From Lachnospiraceae bacterium (GTDB lineage Bacteria > Bacillota > Clostridia > Lachnospirales > Lachnospiraceae), in assembly GCA_024690825.1 (NCBI GenBank), contig JAILOK010000116.1, forward strand, positions 1 through 54,722: a stretch of DNA of 54,722 nucleotides, read 5' to 3'. Below the pieces are notes generated by a model, which had not been told where the DNA came from, ran no database searches, and was given only the letters and a program-made list of their open reading frames with translations. The translations under genes and the position numbers were made by a program. Positions 42,007 through 51,928 of the stretch are shown here, piece by piece (position 1 is the stretch's first letter; each line of letters opens with the position of its first letter).

Positions 42007-45000
42007 AGATATCAAAAAGGTACTGGTGATAGGATCCGGCCCGATAGTCATAGGACAGGCTGCCGAATTTGATTATGCGGGAACACAGGGCTGCCGGGCG
42101 CTTAAAGAAGAAGGCGTCGAGGTGGTACTTATTAATTCCAACCCCGCAACCATAATGACTGACGGGGATATCGCCGACAGGGTCTACATCGAACCGCTGA
42201 CGGTAAAGGTCCTTGAAGAACTCATAATAAAAGAAAAGCCGGACAGCATCCTGCCGACTTTGGGAGGACAGGCGGGCCTTAACCTCGGAATGGAGCTTGA
42301 AGAGTCGGGATTTCTTTCAGAGCACGGCGTGAAGCTTATCGGGACTACTTCGCAGACCATAAAAAAAGCGGAGGACAGGCTGGAATTCAAGAATACAATG
42401 GAAAAGGCCGGTCAGCCGGTAGCGCCTTCACTTGTCGTTGAAAATATAGACGACGGCGTGAAGTTCGCCCGTGAGATAGGATATCCGGTAGTTCTCCGTC
42501 CTGCCTATACTCTGGGAGGATCGGGCGGAGGAATTGCCCATAACGAGGAAGAGATAAGAGAGATCCTAAGCAACGGACTCAGGCTTTCGCGCGTGGGTCA
42601 GGTGCTCGTAGAAAGATCCATAGCGGGCTGGAAGGAAATAGAATATGAGGTGATGAGAGACAGTGCGGGAAATGTCATCACCGTATGTAATATGGAAAAT
42701 CTCGATCCGGTCGGCGTGCACACCGGGGATTCCATAGTCGTGGCTCCCAGCCAGACGCTTTCGGACAAGGAATACCAGATGCTCAGGACTGCCGCGCTGA
42801 AGATCATAGATGAGTTAAAGATCACTGGCGGCTGCAATGTGCAGTTTGCTCTTCATCCGTCATCCTTTGAATACTGCGTGATAGAGGTGAATCCAAGAGT
42901 ATCAAGGTCGTCGGCCCTGGCATCAAAGGCAACCGGCTATCCGATCGCAAAGGTAGCGGCAAAGATAGCGCTCGGTTATACGCTTGATGAGATCAAAAAC
43001 GCGATAACGGGAAAGACTTATGCAAGCTTCGAACCGGCGATCGACTACTGTGTAGTCAAGATCCCGAGGCTTCCTTTTGACAAATTCATAACAGCAAAGA
43101 GAACTCTTTCCACGCAGATGAAGGCTACCGGAGAAGTGATGAGCATATGCGACAACTTTGAAGGGGCGCTGATGAAGGCGATCAGATCACTCGAGCAGAA
43201 TGTTGACAGCCTTCTTTCCGTGGACTTTTCGAAATATACCAGGGAGGAACTTTTAAGAAAACTCGAGATCGTTGACGACAGAAGGATTTATGCCATTGCG
43301 GAAGCGATACGCAAAGGCATAGATACCAGAAAGATCAACGAGATCACACATATAGACAGATGGTTCATAGACAAGATCGCATCTTTGGTAGATACGGAGC
43401 AGAGGCTCAAAAATGAAGAGCTTACTCCGGAACTGTTAAGAAGGGCAAAGAAGCAGGAGTTTCCCGATCATGTCATCGGAAAGCTCACCGGTAAATATAA
43501 GGGAAAGATCAGGGAGCTCAGAAAGGAATACGGCATCAGACCCGCGTTCAAGATGGTCGATACCTGTGCCGCGGAATTTGAGGCGGAGACTCCCTATATG
43601 TATTCGATCTACGGCGGTGAGGATGAAAGCGGGCTGATCGCTCCTACAGGAAAGGACAGGAAGGTCCTTGTCCTGGGGTCGGGTCCCATAAGGATAGGAC
43701 AGGGAATAGAATTTGATTACTGCAGCGTTCATGCCACCTGGGCCTTCAAAAAGGCGGGCTATGAGACCATCATCGTAAACAATAACCCCGAGACGGTATC
43801 CACTGATTTTGACATAGCCGATAAGCTTTATTTTGAACCTCTGACGGAGGAGGATGTTGCAAACATAGTGGATGTCGAAAAGCCTGACGGAGCTGTTGTG
43901 CAGTTCGGCGGACAGACGGCGATCAAGCTGACACAGGCGCTCATGGAAATGGGTGTGGAGATACTCGGCACCTCTGCTGAAAATGTCGATAAGGCGGAGG
44001 ACAGGGAACTCTTTGATGAGGTCTTAAACGAAACGGGAATAAGGCGTCCTGCGGGACATACCGTCTTTACCGCGGCAGAGGCAATAAAAGCTGCAAATGA
44101 CTTAGGATATCCCGTGCTTGTCAGGCCTTCATACGTGCTTGGCGGACAGGGCATGAGGATAGCCTTTAACGATGATGAGATAAACGAATTCATAGGCATA
44201 ATAAACAGAATAGCGCAGGACCATCCGATACTTGTCGACAAATACATGATGGGCAAGGAAATAGAGGTGGATGCGGTCTGTGACGGAAATGACATCCTGA
44301 TCCCGGGTATAATGGAACATATCGAAAGAGCGGGCATCCATTCCGGAGACAGCATCTCCATTTATCCCGCGCCGACGATCAGCGAAAAAGCAAAGGAGAC
44401 CATAGCTGATTACACCGCAAGGCTAGCAAAGGCACTCTGCGTTAAAGGCATGATAAACATACAGTTCATAGCCATGGGCGATGAGGTATACTGCATAGAG
44501 GTAAATCCCAGATCCTCGAGGACTGTGCCGTATATCAGCAAAGTTACCGGGATCCCGATAGTTGAGCTTGCTGCGAATGTCATAACCGGAAAGACCATAA
44601 GGGAACTGGGTTACGAACCCGGGCTTCAGAAGCCTGCCGAGTATTATGCGATCAAGATGCCCGTATTCTCCTTTGAAAAGATCCAGGATGCGGAGACAAG
44701 CCTGGGACCTGAGATGAAGTCAACGGGAGAATGTCTGGGTATCTCAAGAGACTTAAACGAAGCTCTGTACAAAGCTTTCCTCGGCGCAGGCATAAGTCTG
44801 CCGAAGCACAGGCAGGTGATCATAACCGTAAAGGATGCCGACAAGCCGGAGATCGTAAATATAGGAAGGCGGTTTGAGGCGCTGGGCTACAAGATCTACG
44901 CGACAAGGAGCACAGCGAAGTTCCTCGTAAACAACGGTGTAAATGCCCTCAAGGTCAACAATATCCATCAGGAATCGCCGAACATCGAGGACCTGATCTT

Positions 45001-45202
45001 AGGACACAGGATAGATCTGGTGGTCGATACGCCGACCCAGGGCTTTAATAAAAACAGGGACGGTTTCATAATAAGGCGTCTTTCCATAGAAACGGGAGTA
45101 ACATGCCTTACCGCGCTAGACACGGTAAGCGCTCTTCTGACCGCCATGGAAACGGAAAATGCCGAAAGGGAACTGGAGCTTATCAATATAGCTGATATAT
45201 GA
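41993..45202 (+). CDS. carB: Carbamoyl-phosphate synthase large subunit
   Basis: 1069 residues, full length. Two homologous ATP-grasp halves are present: the first begins with KKVLVIGSGPIVIGQAAEFD, the second near residue 560 with RKVLVLGSGPIRIGQGIEFD. Each has the GGQxGLN/GGQTAIK loop and the paired ENLDPVGVHTGDS or IERAGIHSGDS motif. The C-terminal ~130 residues are the MGS-like allosteric domain (ALGYKIYATRSTAKFL). It assembles carbamoyl phosphate from bicarbonate, two ATP and ammonia from CarA. It overlaps carA by 14 bases and queH by 4 bases. Confidence 0.97.
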   Translation: MPKNKDIKKVLVIGSGPIVIGQAAEFDYAGTQGCRALKEEGVEVVLINSNPATIMTDGDIADRVYIEPLTVKVLEELIIKEKPDSILPTLGGQAGLNLGMELEESGFLSEHGVKLIGTTSQTIKKAEDRLEFKNTMEKAGQPVAPSLVVENIDDGVKFAREIGYPVVLRPAYTLGGSGGGIAHNEEEIREILSNGLRLSRVGQVLVERSIAGWKEIEYEVMRDSAGNVITVCNMENLDPVGVHTGDSIVVAPSQTLSDKEYQMLRTAALKIIDELKITGGCNVQFALHPSSFEYCVIEVNPRVSRSSALASKATGYPIAKVAAKIALGYTLDEIKNAITGKTYASFEPAIDYCVVKIPRLPFDKFITAKRTLSTQMKATGEVMSICDNFEGALMKAIRSLEQNVDSLLSVDFSKYTREELLRKLEIVDDRRIYAIAEAIRKGIDTRKINEITHIDRWFIDKIASLVDTEQRLKNEELTPELLRRAKKQEFPDHVIGKLTGKYKGKIRELRKEYGIRPAFKMVDTCAAEFEAETPYMYSIYGGEDESGLIAPTGKDRKVLVLGSGPIRIGQGIEFDYCSVHATWAFKKAGYETIIVNNNPETVSTDFDIADKLYFEPLTEEDVANIVDVEKPDGAVVQFGGQTAIKLTQALMEMGVEILGTSAENVDKAEDRELFDEVLNETGIRRPAGHTVFTAAEAIKAANDLGYPVLVRPSYVLGGQGMRIAFNDDEINEFIGIINRIAQDHPILVDKYMMGKEIEVDAVCDGNDILIPGIMEHIERAGIHSGDSISIYPAPTISEKAKETIADYTARLAKALCVKGMINIQFIAMGDEVYCIEVNPRSSRTVPYISKVTGIPIVELAANVITGKTIRELGYEPGLQKPAEYYAIKMPVFSFEKIQDAETSLGPEMKSTGECLGISRDLNEALYKAFLGAGISLPKHRQVIITVKDADKPEIVNIGRRFEALGYKIYATRSTAKFLVNNGVNALKVNNIHQESPNIEDLILGHRIDLVVDTPTQGFNKNRDGFIIRRLSIETGVTCLTALDTVSALLTAMETENAERELELINIADI

Positions 45203-45816
45203 ACAAACGCAATTATCAGAAAGAACTTGATGAGATAATAAAAAAGAATGAGGCTTCAGCTAAAAGGCCGTCGCTTTTACTGCATGTATGCTGCGCTCCG
45301 TGTTCCTCCTACTGCATGGAATATCTGACGAAATATTTTGACATGACACTTCTTTTTTACAATCCGAACATGGATGAGGCATCTGAGTATGAAAAGAGAA
45401 AGAATGAACTCTTAAGGCTTGTAAAAGAAGCGGGATTTCCTGTAAAAACCGTAACGGATCCCTACGAACCGGATGAATTTTACAATGCCGTAAAGGGCAT
45501 GGAGGATATCCCCGAAGGGGGAAAGAGATGTTTTGCATGTTATGAACTGCGTCTTGGGCGCGCCGCGGAATATGCGGCAAAGGAAGGCTTTGATTATTTT
45601 ACGACATCGCTTTCGATCAGCCCCTATAAAAATGCGGAAAAGATAAATGAGATCGGGGAGAGGCTTGCACTTAAATACGGGATAAAACATCTTCCCTCGG
45701 ATTTCAAGAAAAATGACGGATATAAAAGATCGATCGAGCTTTCAAAGAAATATGAGCTTTACAGGCAGGATTACTGCGGGTGTGTGTTTTCCAAAAAAGG
45801 GAGAGATGACAATTGA
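45199..45816 (+). CDS. queH: Epoxyqueuosine reductase QueH
   Basis: 205 residues. The QueH (formerly DUF208) signature is complete: HVCCAPCSSY with Cys31, Cys32 and Cys35, then GGKRCFACYELRL, TTSLSISPYKN and YRQDYCGCVFS. The cysteines bind an iron-sulphur cluster and metal in the founding member. The enzyme performs the last step of queuosine synthesis in tRNA, replacing QueG. ATGA overlap with carB and a 4-base overlap with argS place it inside an operon with two tRNA/nucleotide-metabolism genes. Confidence 0.95.
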   Translation: MNKRNYQKELDEIIKKNEASAKRPSLLLHVCCAPCSSYCMEYLTKYFDMTLLFYNPNMDEASEYEKRKNELLRLVKEAGFPVKTVTDPYEPDEFYNAVKGMEDIPEGGKRCFACYELRLGRAAEYAAKEGFDYFTTSLSISPYKNAEKINEIGERLALKYGIKHLPSDFKKNDGYKRSIELSKKYELYRQDYCGCVFSKKGRDDN

Positions 45817-47534
45817 AAAAAATACTTGATATTCTCACAAACGAGGTGGCGCGGGCATTTGAAAGCGCCGGATATGATGAAAAATACGCAAAGGTGACAG
45901 TGTCGAACAGACCGGATCTTTGTCAGTTCCAGTGCAACGGAGCGATGGCTGCCGTAAAGGAATATAAAAAGGCTCCTCTTGTGATCGCGCAGGATGTGGC
46001 AGATAAGCTTGCAGGGTCTGCTTGTTTTAAAAAGGCCGAAGCCGTAAAACCCGGATTCATAAATCTGGATCTGGATGATGAAGCGCTTAAAAGCTATATC
46101 GAGGAGATGGCAGAATCTCCGAAATACGGTATCGAAGCGCCTGCAGAAAAGGAAAAGATCATCGTTGACTACGGCGGACCAAATGTCGCAAAGCCTCTTC
46201 ATATCGGTCATTTAAGGGCTGCGATCATAGGCGAGAGCGTAAAGAGGATCGCAAACTATGCCGGACATGATACCCTGGGTGATATCCATCTCGGCGACTG
46301 GGGTCTGCAGATGGGACTCATCATCGCCTATATGAAGGAAAACGATATGGATCTTCCGACGCTTTCGGAACTGGAAAAGATCTATCCCGCAGCTTCCGCA
46401 AAGTCCGCAGACGATGAAGATTTTAAGAAGAAGGCCATGGACATAACATATGAGCTCCAGCACGGAAATGAGGAATATACGAAGATCTGGCAGCATATCA
46501 TGAAGATCTCCGTTGAGGATCTGAAGAAAAATTACGAAAAGCTCTCCGTCTTCTTTGAGATCTGGAAGGGAGAGTCGGACGCCCAGCCTTTCATCGACCC
46601 GATGGTGGAAAAGATGAAGGAAGATGGATTTGCGCATGAATCCCAGGGAGCTCTGGTCGTGGATGTAAACGAGGAGAGCGATACAAAAGAGATACCTCCC
46701 TGCATGATATTAAAATCCGACAATGCATCACTTTATACCACAACCGATCTGGCAACCCTTGTACAGAGGATGAAGGATTATGATCCGAAAAGGGTCATCT
46801 ATGTCGTTGATAAAAGGCAGGATCTGCATTTCGTGCAGGTCTTCAGATGTGCGAAAAAAACAGGCATCGTGCCTGAGGATGTAAAGCTGATATTTTTAGG
46901 CTTCGGAACGATGAACGGAGCCGACGGTAAGCCCTTTAAGACAAGAAGCGGCGGGGTGATGAGGCTTGAGACCCTGCTTTCCGATGTATATGATAAATGC
47001 TATGAAAGAATGAAGGAAAACGGCGGTGAGATGTCCGAGGATGAAAGGAAGGATACTGCCTCAAAGATAGCTCTTGCCGCGATCAAATACGGTGATCTTT
47101 CAAACCAGGCTTCAAAGGATTATATATTTGACATAGATAAATTCACATCCTTTGAGGGTAATACCGGACCTTATATTCTCTATACCATCGTAAGGATCAA
47201 ATCGATCTTAAGAAAATATGAAGAAAACGGCGGAAAGACTGACGGATGTAAATTTATCCCTCCCGTATCCGACTCCGAAAGGGGACTGCTGCTTTTGCTT
47301 ACAGGGTACAATGCCATGATGCAGGGCGCTTTTGAAGAGACCGCGCCCCACAGGGTATGCGCCTATATCTATGAATTGGCAAACGCCTTCAATCATTTCT
47401 ATCACGAAACAAAGATTCTGGCCGAGGAGGATGAGAAACGAAAAGAAAGCTATATTTCCCTGCTTCTGCTGACAAAGGGGATACTCGAAGATTCGATCGG
47501 TGTCCTCGGCTTTGAAGCACCGGAGAAAATGTAG
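45813..47534 (+). CDS. argS: Arginyl-tRNA synthetase
   Basis: 573 residues with a TTG start at 45813, chosen because it follows GGGAGA with an eight-base spacer and overlaps the queH stop as TTGA; the only nearby ATG is out of frame. The N-terminal Add-1 domain precedes GGPNVAKPLHIGHLRAA (the HIGH signature begins at His130). Like most ArgRS, the canonical KMSKS is not obvious; the corresponding region is DGKPFKTRSGG. The C-terminal anticodon-binding helices include APHRVCAYIYELANAFNHFYH, a typical ArgRS stretch. It charges tRNA-Arg. A terminator follows at 47574. Confidence 0.96.
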   Translation: MKKILDILTNEVARAFESAGYDEKYAKVTVSNRPDLCQFQCNGAMAAVKEYKKAPLVIAQDVADKLAGSACFKKAEAVKPGFINLDLDDEALKSYIEEMAESPKYGIEAPAEKEKIIVDYGGPNVAKPLHIGHLRAAIIGESVKRIANYAGHDTLGDIHLGDWGLQMGLIIAYMKENDMDLPTLSELEKIYPAASAKSADDEDFKKKAMDITYELQHGNEEYTKIWQHIMKISVEDLKKNYEKLSVFFEIWKGESDAQPFIDPMVEKMKEDGFAHESQGALVVDVNEESDTKEIPPCMILKSDNASLYTTTDLATLVQRMKDYDPKRVIYVVDKRQDLHFVQVFRCAKKTGIVPEDVKLIFLGFGTMNGADGKPFKTRSGGVMRLETLLSDVYDKCYERMKENGGEMSEDERKDTASKIALAAIKYGDLSNQASKDYIFDIDKFTSFEGNTGPYILYTIVRIKSILRKYEENGGKTDGCKFIPPVSDSERGLLLLLTGYNAMMQGAFEETAPHRVCAYIYELANAFNHFYHETKILAEEDEKRKESYISLLLLTKGILEDSIGVLGFEAPEKM

Positions 47535-47573
47535 GAAACCGGTTTTTGTCAAAAAACAGGTTACCGTATCTGG

Positions 47574-47598
47574 CAGACGGCTTTGGCTGTCTGTTTTT
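47574..47598 (+). terminator. Terminator of the carAB-queH-argS operon
   Basis: CAGACGG (47574-47580), loop CTTTGG, CTGTCTG (47587-47593), then TTTTT. The 7-bp stem has one G-U pair. Confidence 0.75.
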
Positions 47599-47622
47599 GT
47601 ATAGTTTCCGGCAATTTTTTTG

Positions 47623-47652
47623 TTCACAGTATAAACACATTTGTGTTATACT
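47623..47652 (+). promoter_or_regulatory. Promoter with overlapping palindromic operator for the MacAB-like operon
   Basis: TTCACA (47623-47628), 18-base spacer, TATACT (47647-47652). The spacer and -10 are covered by a near-perfect palindrome, AGTATAAACACA-T-TTGTGTTATACT in essence (47628-47652, one extra A on the left arm). A repressor bound here would block RNA polymerase. Confidence 0.5.
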
Positions 47653-47705
47653 ATATCTTGTTGTGCGATTTTTTATCATACAAGATAAAGGAGTTTTTTC
47701 GTAAT

Positions 47706-49532
47706 ATGGAACTTACTGAGAAGCAGAAAATGCCGAATTTCTTTTCGAAACATAAGAAACTTTTTATTTTTCTGATCATACTGGCAGTACTTATCATTCT
47801 TTTCTTTACCCTGGTATTTCCGAAGATACTTGCAATGAAGAGCGGACCCGTCGGGTCCTCGCAGAATTTTGAAGAGATAGAAAGACGAGATATCAGCAAT
47901 ACGGTGGCTGTGACCGGGACTGTGGCAGCGAAGGAAAAAAGAACGCTTTCCACTCTTGTCGCAAATACGAAGGTTATGGAAGTCGATGTGAAGGTCGGCG
48001 ACAGGGTAACAAAAGGACAGAAGATCTGTGTCTTTGATTCTTCAAGCATCGAAGAAAAGATGGCCAATCTTGAAAAACAGATGGACATCGCGTCTACCCG
48101 GACAAATGAGTCGGTGACAAAAGCCCAGACGAATGTAAACAAAGCCAATACGAGCATGGCAAATGATTATGTGGACAATACAACAAATTCGGCAAGACTT
48201 AAGCAGAACTATGACGATGCCATGAGAGATTATTATAATGCCTGCGACGGCTTTTCGGATGCCAAGACTGCAAGGGATGACGCAAAGTCCGCATATGAAA
48301 GCGCACAGAGTTCATATGACAGGGCAAAGTCAGACTATGACAAGATCCCTGACGGTTACAAAGCCGGAACGGTAAGCGCCGATGAACCGACTAAAACGGA
48401 ATGGGATAACTGGATAAAGGAGTACAATTACTGGTCACAGGTTTACAACAGCGCAAAGACTGCATATGATACGGCAGCAAACAAGGTTACCTCATATGAA
48501 AACAATATCCAGAATGCCGAAAAGTCGGTAAGGACAGCAAAACAGAATCTTGATGACGCAAATATAAAGACAGACAGAACGCTGATCTCTGATTATACAA
48601 GCGTTGCGGAAGCCGAGCTTTCACAGACAACTACAAATGTGGAGGCAAGGGCTACAAATGACTCCAACAAGGAACAGATGGATGATTATCAGAATCAGCT
48701 TGACAATACCGTGATCACTTCTCCGATCGACGGAATAGTGACCTCGCTTTCGGTTACGGAGGGAGATGAATTCGCAAACAGTACAAAGAGTGAGGTGTGC
48801 GTGATCCAGGATGATTCGGGCTGGATAATCAACGGGAATGTGGATCAGTACGACATCAGCAATATCAGGGAAGGAATGAAGGCTGTAGTAAAGACCGATG
48901 CAACGGGAGATGATGAGATGGAGGGAGTTGTGACCTTTGTTTCACCCGTACCGTCGTCATCTACGGCATCAACAGCCGGGCAGGGTTCATCTTCATCATC
49001 ATCCGCGTCATATCCGATCGAGATCACCTTAAATGAAAGAGATGACAGGATAAGGATCGGAATGACTGCCGAGACATCGATAGTGCTTGAGCAGGTGGAG
49101 AATGTTCTGGCTGTACCCTATGACAGCATAAAGGAGAATGACGACGGAAGTTTTTATATCACCGTGGCTGATGAAAATGGCGGATCTCCGGCTCCCGGCA
49201 AAGATGAAGGAAAGCCTTCCGCTTCCAACGGAACCTTTGGAAAGCCTGTGAAAGACGGGGACTTTGACAAAGAAGACTTAAAAAAGAACGGGCCGCCTGC
49301 AGGATTCGGGAAAAAATCCGGTGCCGGTTCAAAGGAAGGATCGGAACTTCCCACAAAAGATATAACCGTGAAGAAAGGGCTGGAGACCGATTATTATACG
49401 GAGATCATCTCTGATGAGGTGAAGGAGGGCATGCAGGTTCTGATACCCGATTCGGATGACTCATCAGACGGCATGTTCCCCGAAGGTGATTTCATGATGG
49501 TTGGCGGACCCGGTCCCGACGGAGGATTTTAA
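47706..49532 (+). CDS. Membrane-fusion/adaptor protein of a MacAB-like exporter
   Basis: 608 residues from the ATG at 47706; the frame is open from 47583 but the upstream part is the argS terminator. One N-terminal transmembrane anchor (residues ~18-42, FIFLIILAVLIILFFTLVF) is followed by a biotinyl-lipoyl-like hairpin half (VKVGDRVTKGQKICVFD), then a long helical hairpin (~residues 115-325) rich in A, K, D and Y. The second lipoyl half (SPIDGIVTSLSVTEGDEF) and a beta-barrel domain follow. An atypical polar tail rich in G, P, S, K and D (residues ~490-608) ends the protein. In Gram-positives such adaptors work with MacB-type ABC transporters to export peptides or drugs. The ATPase gene follows after five bases. 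Confidence 0.85.
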   Translation: MELTEKQKMPNFFSKHKKLFIFLIILAVLIILFFTLVFPKILAMKSGPVGSSQNFEEIERRDISNTVAVTGTVAAKEKRTLSTLVANTKVMEVDVKVGDRVTKGQKICVFDSSSIEEKMANLEKQMDIASTRTNESVTKAQTNVNKANTSMANDYVDNTTNSARLKQNYDDAMRDYYNACDGFSDAKTARDDAKSAYESAQSSYDRAKSDYDKIPDGYKAGTVSADEPTKTEWDNWIKEYNYWSQVYNSAKTAYDTAANKVTSYENNIQNAEKSVRTAKQNLDDANIKTDRTLISDYTSVAEAELSQTTTNVEARATNDSNKEQMDDYQNQLDNTVITSPIDGIVTSLSVTEGDEFANSTKSEVCVIQDDSGWIINGNVDQYDISNIREGMKAVVKTDATGDDEMEGVVTFVSPVPSSSTASTAGQGSSSSSSASYPIEITLNERDDRIRIGMTAETSIVLEQVENVLAVPYDSIKENDDGSFYITVADENGGSPAPGKDEGKPSASNGTFGKPVKDGDFDKEDLKKNGPPAGFGKKSGAGSKEGSELPTKDITVKKGLETDYYTEIISDEVKEGMQVLIPDSDDSSDGMFPEGDFMMVGGPGPDGGF

Positions 49533-49537
49533 GCTTC

Positions 49538-50260
49538 ATGGATGAGTCGGCAGGAAGAGTCATAATAGATGCCAAGAATATAATAAAGAGATTCTATGTG
49601 GGTCAGCCAAACGAGCTGGAGATCCTTCACGGAATAGATATCACGGTAAGGGAGGGTGAGTTTGTGGCTGTTGTCGGAGCATCGGGTTCCGGCAAATCCA
49701 CTCTGATGAACATAATAGGAGCTCTCGACAAGCCTACGTCAGGCGAGTATGTGCTTGACGGTGTAGATGTCATGCAGGCAAAGGATAAGGAACTTTCGGG
49801 CATCAGGAACAGAAAGATAGGTTTCGTTTTTCAGACCTACAATCTGATAGCCAGGACAAACGCGCTCAAAAATGTTGAGCTTCCCATGCTTTACGCAGGT
49901 ATGGGAAGAAATGAGCGTGTCAGAAGAGCGAAGGAACTCCTTGACATGGTCGGGATGGGTGACCGGATGAATCACAGATCCGATGAACTTTCGGGAGGTC
50001 AGAAGCAGCGTGTTGCCATAGCCCGCGCCATGGCAAACGATCCGGCCATTATCCTTGCCGATGAGCCTACGGGAGCTCTTGATTCAAAGACCGGAAGGCT
50101 TATCATGGATATCTTTCATGATCTCAATAAAAAACAGGGAAAGACCATCGTCCTTATTACCCACTCACCGGAGCTTGCCTCGGAAACAGGCAGGATCCTG
50201 ACCATAAGCGACGGAATGATCACAGGAGAAAGGAAGGGCAGCGGTAATGCTGATAATTGA
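49538..50260 (+). CDS. ABC transporter ATP-binding protein (MacB/LolD type)
   Basis: 240 residues. Walker A is GASGSGKST, the Q-loop is [20 protein letters not shown], the ABC signature is [16 protein letters not shown], Walker B is [13 protein letters not shown], and the H-loop is [10 protein letters not shown]. The [20 protein letters not shown] and [10 protein letters not shown] stretches are typical of the MacB/LolD/SalX subfamily. These ATPases drive mechanotransmission-type export together with FtsX-like permeases. It overlaps the permease gene by 14 bases and is preceded by the adaptor, giving a complete three-part exporter. Confidence 0.95.
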   Translation: MDESAGRVIIDAKNIIKRFYVGQPNELEILHGIDITVREGEFVAVVGASGSGKSTLMNIIGALDKPTSGEYVLDGVDVMQAKDKELSGIRNRKIGFVFQTYNLIARTNALKNVELPMLYAGMGRNERVRRAKELLDMVGMGDRMNHRSDELSGGQKQRVAIARAMANDPAIILADEPTGALDSKTGRLIMDIFHDLNKKQGKTIVLITHSPELASETGRILTISDGMITGERKGSGNADN

Positions 50261-51536
50261 AAACATACTGCTTGCCTTAAGCGCGCTCAGGGCAAACAAG
50301 ACGAGGGCATTTCTTACCATGCTCGGTATCATCATAGGAATATCTTCGGTTATCACGATCATGACGATAGGTCAGGCCATGACGAATGCCTTAAATGATG
50401 AGATGGGGGGTCTGGGTGCGACCAATATCACGATCAGTGTTTCGCAGAGAAGAACCAAGACTGAAAGGTCCGATTCCGGTTTCATGTTCAGAGACGGCCC
50501 GAGAAGAAATGACATGAAGGATGAGGATAAGATAACCCTTGATATGGTGGAGGCGCTGAAGGAAGAATTTAAGGACCAGATAGACGGCGTAATGCTGAAG
50601 CAAAGCATCGGAAACGGTGAGGTCAAACATCTGAAGGAATATGCCAATGTCAGCGTGGCAGGTCAAAACGACATTTCAATGAAGAAGGAGGATCTGACCA
50701 TGCTTGCAGGAAGGCAGTTTACCGCAATCGATCAGAAGGAGGGCAGAAAGGTCTGTGTGGTCTCCGATTATATGGTCGGGAATATGTTTGATGAGGATAA
50801 TGAGGGCGCTTTGGGACAGCAGATCACCGTTGTTATCGACAACAAATTCTATCACTATACCATAGTAGGTGTATATCAATACAATAAGAACGATCCCTAT
50901 AACAGTGATGATCATTATGACACATCCACGACGCTTTATCTTCCGCTTGAAACGGCGGTCAGACAGGCACATTCAAAAAACAGATTTACGGAGATCACAG
51001 CCATAGGATCTACTGGTGAGGATATCGATGCCCTCATGAAGGAGATCAAGAGTTTCCTGAATTCCAAATACTACAGAAATAATGAAAATTATGAGATATC
51101 CTGCATGTCACTGGCATCCATGATCGAATCCCTGACAGAAATGATGAATACGATGTCTCTTGCGATCTCCTTTATAGCAGGTATCTCTCTTCTGGTCGGA
51201 GGCATAGGAGTCATGAACATCATGCTGGTATCCGTAACGGAAAGGACGAAGGAGATAGGAACGAGGAAGGCCCTGGGAGCCACGAATTCCTCAATCAGGC
51301 TGCAGTTTATAGTGGAATCCATAACTCTCTGCGTCGCAGGCGGTATCATCGGTGTGGCATTCGGTGTTCTTCTTGGCAATATTATTTCAAAGATCATGCA
51401 GTTTTCCGCTGCGGCGCCGATCGGAGGCATAGTGATAGCCGTTCTCTTCTCAATGGCCATAGGAGTGTTCTTCGGTTATTATCCGGCAAACAAGGCGGCA
51501 AAGATGAATCCGATAGATGCGCTGAGATATGAATAA
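50247..51536 (+). CDS. MacB-type ABC transporter permease (FtsX/DUF214 fold)
   Basis: 429 residues with four predicted transmembrane helices: one near residues 20-45 (FLTMLGIIIGISSVITIMTI) and three in the last ~130 residues (FIAGISLLVGGIGVMNIMLVS, a central helix, and IVIAVLFSMAIGVFFGYYPA). Between them is a large extracytoplasmic domain of about 240 residues. The ERTKEIGTRKALGA motif and the C-terminal NPIDALRYE are typical of MacB permeases. Export is powered from the periplasm-facing side by the neighbouring ATPase. Its last gene position is followed 90 bases later by the GG-leader peptide gene, a possible substrate. Confidence 0.95.
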   Translation: MLIIENILLALSALRANKTRAFLTMLGIIIGISSVITIMTIGQAMTNALNDEMGGLGATNITISVSQRRTKTERSDSGFMFRDGPRRNDMKDEDKITLDMVEALKEEFKDQIDGVMLKQSIGNGEVKHLKEYANVSVAGQNDISMKKEDLTMLAGRQFTAIDQKEGRKVCVVSDYMVGNMFDEDNEGALGQQITVVIDNKFYHYTIVGVYQYNKNDPYNSDDHYDTSTTLYLPLETAVRQAHSKNRFTEITAIGSTGEDIDALMKEIKSFLNSKYYRNNENYEISCMSLASMIESLTEMMNTMSLAISFIAGISLLVGGIGVMNIMLVSVTERTKEIGTRKALGATNSSIRLQFIVESITLCVAGGIIGVAFGVLLGNIISKIMQFSAAAPIGGIVIAVLFSMAIGVFFGYYPANKAAKMNPIDALRYE

Positions 51537-51625
51537 ATAGTGGATTTTAGCCTTTTTGGACAGTTGATTCGTATACCTTCATGAGCAGATTTTTTTATGC
51601 ATGAGTTTACTTAAGGAGGCATGAT

Positions 51626-51904
51626 ATGATGGGAGATTCAAAAAACATAAATATACTTGACGACGATGTGCTTGATAATGTTTCCGGCGGAGTGATGAAT
51701 TATAATACTCAGAAACTTAACGAGGCAGGTGTTGATGTGCAGTATGACAAAAATGGAATACCGCATTACTATGCCGTATTATCAACCGGCAAAAGAAAGC
51801 CGATCAAAGAGAATGTGGCATCTTCCATGGCAGATTGTTATGCTGTTTCCGGAAATAACAGACTGACGGACCAGCAGATTATGGATCTGATCAGGCAGTG
51901 CTGA
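51626..51904 (+). CDS. Small protein with double-glycine leader, candidate exported peptide
   Basis: 92 residues. The first 22 residues match a double-glycine export leader: ILDDDVLDNVSGG has Leu at -12, acidic residues, Leu at -7, Val at -4 and GG at -2/-1. Cleavage after Gly22 would leave about 70 residues (starting VMNYNTQKLN) containing two cysteines, DCY near the middle and QC at the very end. No known bacteriocin or RiPP family was recognised in the tail, and no modification enzyme or C39 peptidase lies nearby. AAGGAGG precedes the ATG at 51626; the ATG at 51629 is an alternative. It directly follows the three-part exporter. Confidence 0.7.
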   Translation: MMGDSKNINILDDDVLDNVSGGVMNYNTQKLNEAGVDVQYDKNGIPHYYAVLSTGKRKPIKENVASSMADCYAVSGNNRLTDQQIMDLIRQC

Positions 51905-51928
51905 TGTTCTTTCAGGGTCAGTGTTTTA

